From: UBA4717 sp045580165
Lineage (GTDB): Bacteria; Bacillota; Clostridia; Oscillospirales; CAG-272
Direction of reading: 5' to 3'
Length of the DNA stretch: 64,000 nucleotides
Assembly: GCA_045580165.1 (NCBI GenBank)
Contig: JAZNNG010000028.1
Coordinates: forward strand, 11,264-75,263
The notes under the pieces were generated by a model. The model had not been told where the DNA came from. It ran no database searches and saw nothing but the letters and a program-made list of their open reading frames with translations. The position numbers and the translations under genes were made by a program. Shown here in pieces: positions 62,628 through 64,000 of the stretch (position 1 is the stretch's first letter; the number at the start of each line of letters is the position of its first letter).

Positions 62628-63143
62628 ATGATAGTATTAATTACGGGCGCGTCCCATACGGGAAAAACCGCGCTTGCGCAAAAACTGCTTGAAAAATATA
62701 AATACCCTTACCTCTCGATAGACCATCTTAAAATGGGGCTTATACGCAGCGGAAACACAACGCTCACTCCAATGAGCGATGACAGGGACCTTACGGCATA
62801 CTTGTGGCCCATTGTCCGCGAGATGATCAAAACCGCTATTGAGAATAAGCAGGATCTTATAGTAGAGGGATGCTATATTCCGTTTGATTTTGCAAAGGAT
62901 TTTGCTCCCGAATACCTCGAAAGCATTAAATTCTATTGCCTTGTGATGAGCAAGGATTATATAGAAAAGCATTTTGACGATATAAAAAAATACGCAAGCG
63001 TTATCGAAAGCCGAATAGACGATGAGTGGTGTACTATCGAGAGTGTACTTGAGGATAACGCCGCAGTTTCAGAGCTTGCAAAAAAGCATAAAGTCAACTT
63101 CATACTTATTGATGATAAGTATGAAGTCGATGTAGAACTGTGA
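62628..63143 (+). CDS. P-loop kinase-like protein of unknown substrate
   Basis: A 171-residue nucleotide-binding protein. Walker A is GASHTGKT at the N-terminus; SIDHLKMGLIRSG and LIVEGCYIPF match small nucleotide or phosphoglycerate-type kinases. No other domain. GGGGTG precedes the ATG 3 nt after tag. Substrate not known; GC falls from here rightwards. Confidence 0.72.
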   Translation: MIVLITGASHTGKTALAQKLLEKYKYPYLSIDHLKMGLIRSGNTTLTPMSDDRDLTAYLWPIVREMIKTAIENKQDLIVEGCYIPFDFAKDFAPEYLESIKFYCLVMSKDYIEKHFDDIKKYASVIESRIDDEWCTIESVLEDNAAVSELAKKHKVNFILIDDKYEVDVEL

Positions 63144-63338
63144 CGATCGTTAAGCGCTTGAATACTACCGATTATCAGAATAAAGAGTTCGTTATTGAGG
63201 ATATTGACGGACGGGGTTGGCGTTTGGGTTGAAAGTCAGCTCGATAAATTAGAATTTGACAAACTGTCCGACATTACAAATATAGGAACTATAATAAGCA
63301 CACATAGTATTGGAGATTTGCGAAAATATGAAAGATAG
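63140..63338 (+). pseudogene. Frameshifted small gene
   Basis: From GTG 63140 the frame reads VTIVKRLNTTDYQNKEFVIE... and stops at 63230-63232. In the next frame, protein-like sequence continues as VWVESQLDKLEFDKLSDITN and on to TAG at 63336-63338. Joining the two near the GGGG run at 63213-63216 gives about 65 residues of plausible protein. This suggests a single-base indel in a small gene, or a remnant. Family not recognised. Confidence 0.45.
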
Positions 63339-63651
63339 AAAAAACTCATTTCTTGTTCACGGAATTATTAATATTGTTATGCATCTGCCTGTGTTAATAG
63401 CAACCTCTTTTTGGGGTTTGCTATTAATCGGAATCTTCAATTTGGATACATTAACCGATCCATTTTGGTATGCGGTTAGTATGTGTCCTTTGCTAATTCC
63501 GCCGATCTCCTGCATAGTGGGGATCATTAGGAGCTTTAAAAATTTCAAAAAAGATACATATGCACGATGGTGCTTAATTTTGTCTATCATTGGATTATTT
63601 ATCTACGTTGGTTTTATTATTTTTTGCGGTTGGATAGGATCAAGATTTTAA
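63328..63651 (+). CDS. Small multi-span membrane protein
   Basis: A 107-residue protein with three hydrophobic segments (about 13-35, 48-66, 82-103). Not recognised; resembles many short DUF membrane proteins of Clostridia. ATG at 63328 lacks a clear ribosome site. Low GC and situated among accessory genes. Stop is followed at once by the 21-nt post-stop repeat. Confidence 0.6.
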   Translation: MKDRKNSFLVHGIINIVMHLPVLIATSFWGLLLIGIFNLDTLTDPFWYAVSMCPLLIPPISCIVGIIRSFKNFKKDTYARWCLILSIIGLFIYVGFIIFCGWIGSRF

Positions 63652-63654
63652 ACC

Positions 63655-63675
63655 AATTCCAATTTGTCGAACAGA
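63655..63675 (+). repeat. 21-nt post-stop repeat, copy 2
   Basis: Matches 9090-9110 except for two C/T changes and occupies the same position: just after a stop codon and 3-4 nt before a terminator. Confidence 0.6.
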
Positions 63676-63678
63676 TGA

Positions 63679-63710
63679 GAGCGGAGGATTTCCCTCCGCT
63701 CTTGTTATAT
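63679..63710 (+). terminator. Intrinsic terminator after the membrane protein gene
   Basis: A 9-bp stem GAGCGGAGG/CCTCCGCTC (63679-63687 with 63693-63701), 5-nt loop, then TTGTTATATTTT. Confidence 0.75.
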
Positions 63711-63734
63711 TTTGGATTCAAATTCCCACAAAAA

Positions 63735-63772
63735 AACAAGAGGCATACGACAAAAATCGTATACCTCTTGTT
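63735..63772 (-). terminator. Terminator following the tRNA-Thr 3' fragment
   Basis: A 16-bp stem with one mismatch (63735-63750 with 63757-63772). On the minus strand it is followed by a T run, and it directly abuts a copy of the tRNA 3' end. Confidence 0.78.
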
Positions 63773-63793
63773 TGGAGCTGGTGGAGGGGATTG
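63773..63793 (-). repeat. Duplicate of the tRNA-Thr 3' end
   Basis: The 22 nt 63772-63793 are identical to 63952-63973, which are the CCA, discriminator, acceptor strand and part of the T arm of the tRNA gene at the window edge. The tRNA body does not continue beyond 63794. Confidence 0.8.
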
Positions 63794-63908
63794 CCGCGCT
63801 TTGCGAAGCAAACCGCCCCGCTCGCGCTAATGCGCTCACGACTTTCGGCTAAAAACAGTCCCCCGGACTGTTTTCTAAACGCCCAAAGCCCCCTCGGTGT
63901 TCAATCCC
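63794..63908. other. Hairpin-dense insert between duplicated tRNA ends
   Basis: About 115 nt with no gene. It holds three short palindromes: TTTGCGAAGCAAA (63800-63812), GCGC-TAAT-GCGC (about 63824-63835) and AAAACAGTCC/GGACTGTTTT (63852-63861 with 63865-63874). It is closed by GGGGATTG (63786-63793) and CAATCCCC (63902-63909), so the whole could fold as one structure. Identity unknown. Confidence 0.55.
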
Positions 63909-63918
63909 CACTAAAACA

Positions 63919-63949
63919 AAAACCCGTACAGAGGAACTGTACGGGTTTT
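63919..63949 (-). terminator. Terminator of tRNA-Thr
   Basis: A 13-bp stem (63919-63931 with 63937-63949), loop AGGAA, three bases past the tRNA CCA end on the minus strand. Confidence 0.82.
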
Positions 63950-63952
63950 AGT

Positions 63953-64000
63953 TGGAGCTGGTGGAGGGGATTGAACCCTCGACCTGCTGATTACGAATCA
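63953..64000 (-). tRNA. tRNA-Thr(CGT), 3' part; continues beyond the window
   Basis: Read on the minus strand: anticodon loop TTCGTAA (anticodon CGT, codon ACG), 3' anticodon arm TCAGC, variable loop AGGTC, T arm GAGGG-TTCAATC-CCCTC, acceptor 3' strand CACCAGC, discriminator T and encoded CCA. The D arm and 5' acceptor strand lie outside the window. Confidence 0.88.

Overview
The window reads as chromosome of a low-to-mid GC, endospore-forming Bacillota of the class Clostridia, probably a gut or rumen member of the Oscillospirales group. The grounds are a PolC-type replicative polymerase, the spoIIAA-spoIIAB-sigF operon, spoVB, yabP-yabQ-divIC, HemZ, CdaA-CdaR, a bifunctional Rel and consistently strong Shine-Dalgarno sites. 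The taxonomic placement below class is inference. About 58 protein genes are supported, most in long co-directional blocks, with one partial tRNA gene at the right edge.

Layout. 1-3.1 kb: carbohydrate use (partial GH16 glucanase, GH4 alpha-galactosidase-like enzyme, divergent AraC regulator). 3.1-7.7 kb: polC. 7.7-9.3 kb: a small lower-GC accessory island with a REP-associated tyrosine transposase (RAYT), a MazG-like pyrophosphohydrolase and a cytidine-deaminase-like enzyme, bordered by five copies of a GTAG-footed hairpin repeat. 9.3-10.8 kb (minus): the sigma-F operon. 11-18.6 kb: htpG with a prephenate-dehydratase-like partner, TSCPD protein, phosphoglucomutase, NUDIX hydrolase, D-Ala-D-Ala carboxypeptidase, P-loop ATPase. 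18.7-32.8 kb: a long plus-strand block from cdaA (c-di-AMP) through recJ, rel, dtd, hemZ, spoVB and mazG. 32.8-34.7 kb: hup-rqcP-yabP-yabQ-divIC. 34.8-41.4 kb: a lone fumarase alpha subunit, serine hydrolase, pseudouridine synthase, tex, msmK-type transporter ATPase. 41.5-57.1 kb: a minus-strand block with an XRE-TPR regulator, mgsA, yebC, argS, murE, aspartate racemase, D-aspartate-ligase-like ATP-grasp, asparagine synthetase, an orphan glycyl radical enzyme, tatD, metG and nagA. 57.3-64 kb (plus): asd, hpf, a GH78-like rhamnosidase, a methyltransferase, tag, small accessory genes, then tRNA-Thr on the minus strand.

The most interesting region is 45.7-51.1 kb. The tightly spaced order asparagine synthetase, D-Asp-ligase-like ATP-grasp, aspartate racemase, murE matches the enzymes that build a D-Asp/D-Asn interpeptide bridge in lactic acid bacteria. 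Here it sits in a sporulating clostridium whose MurE lacks the Arg of the diaminopimelate-specificity motif. Second is the RAYT at 7.8 kb, which carries two copies of its own hairpin repeat in frame inside its coding sequence, while a sequence-diverged but structure-preserving pair lies downstream. Third is a duplicated tRNA-Thr 3' end plus terminator at the right edge, with a hairpin-dense insert in place of the tRNA body.

No CRISPR array, prophage, rRNA or recognisable riboswitch was seen. No intergenic stretch over 300 bases lacks a feature; the largest (57069-57359) holds two divergent promoters.
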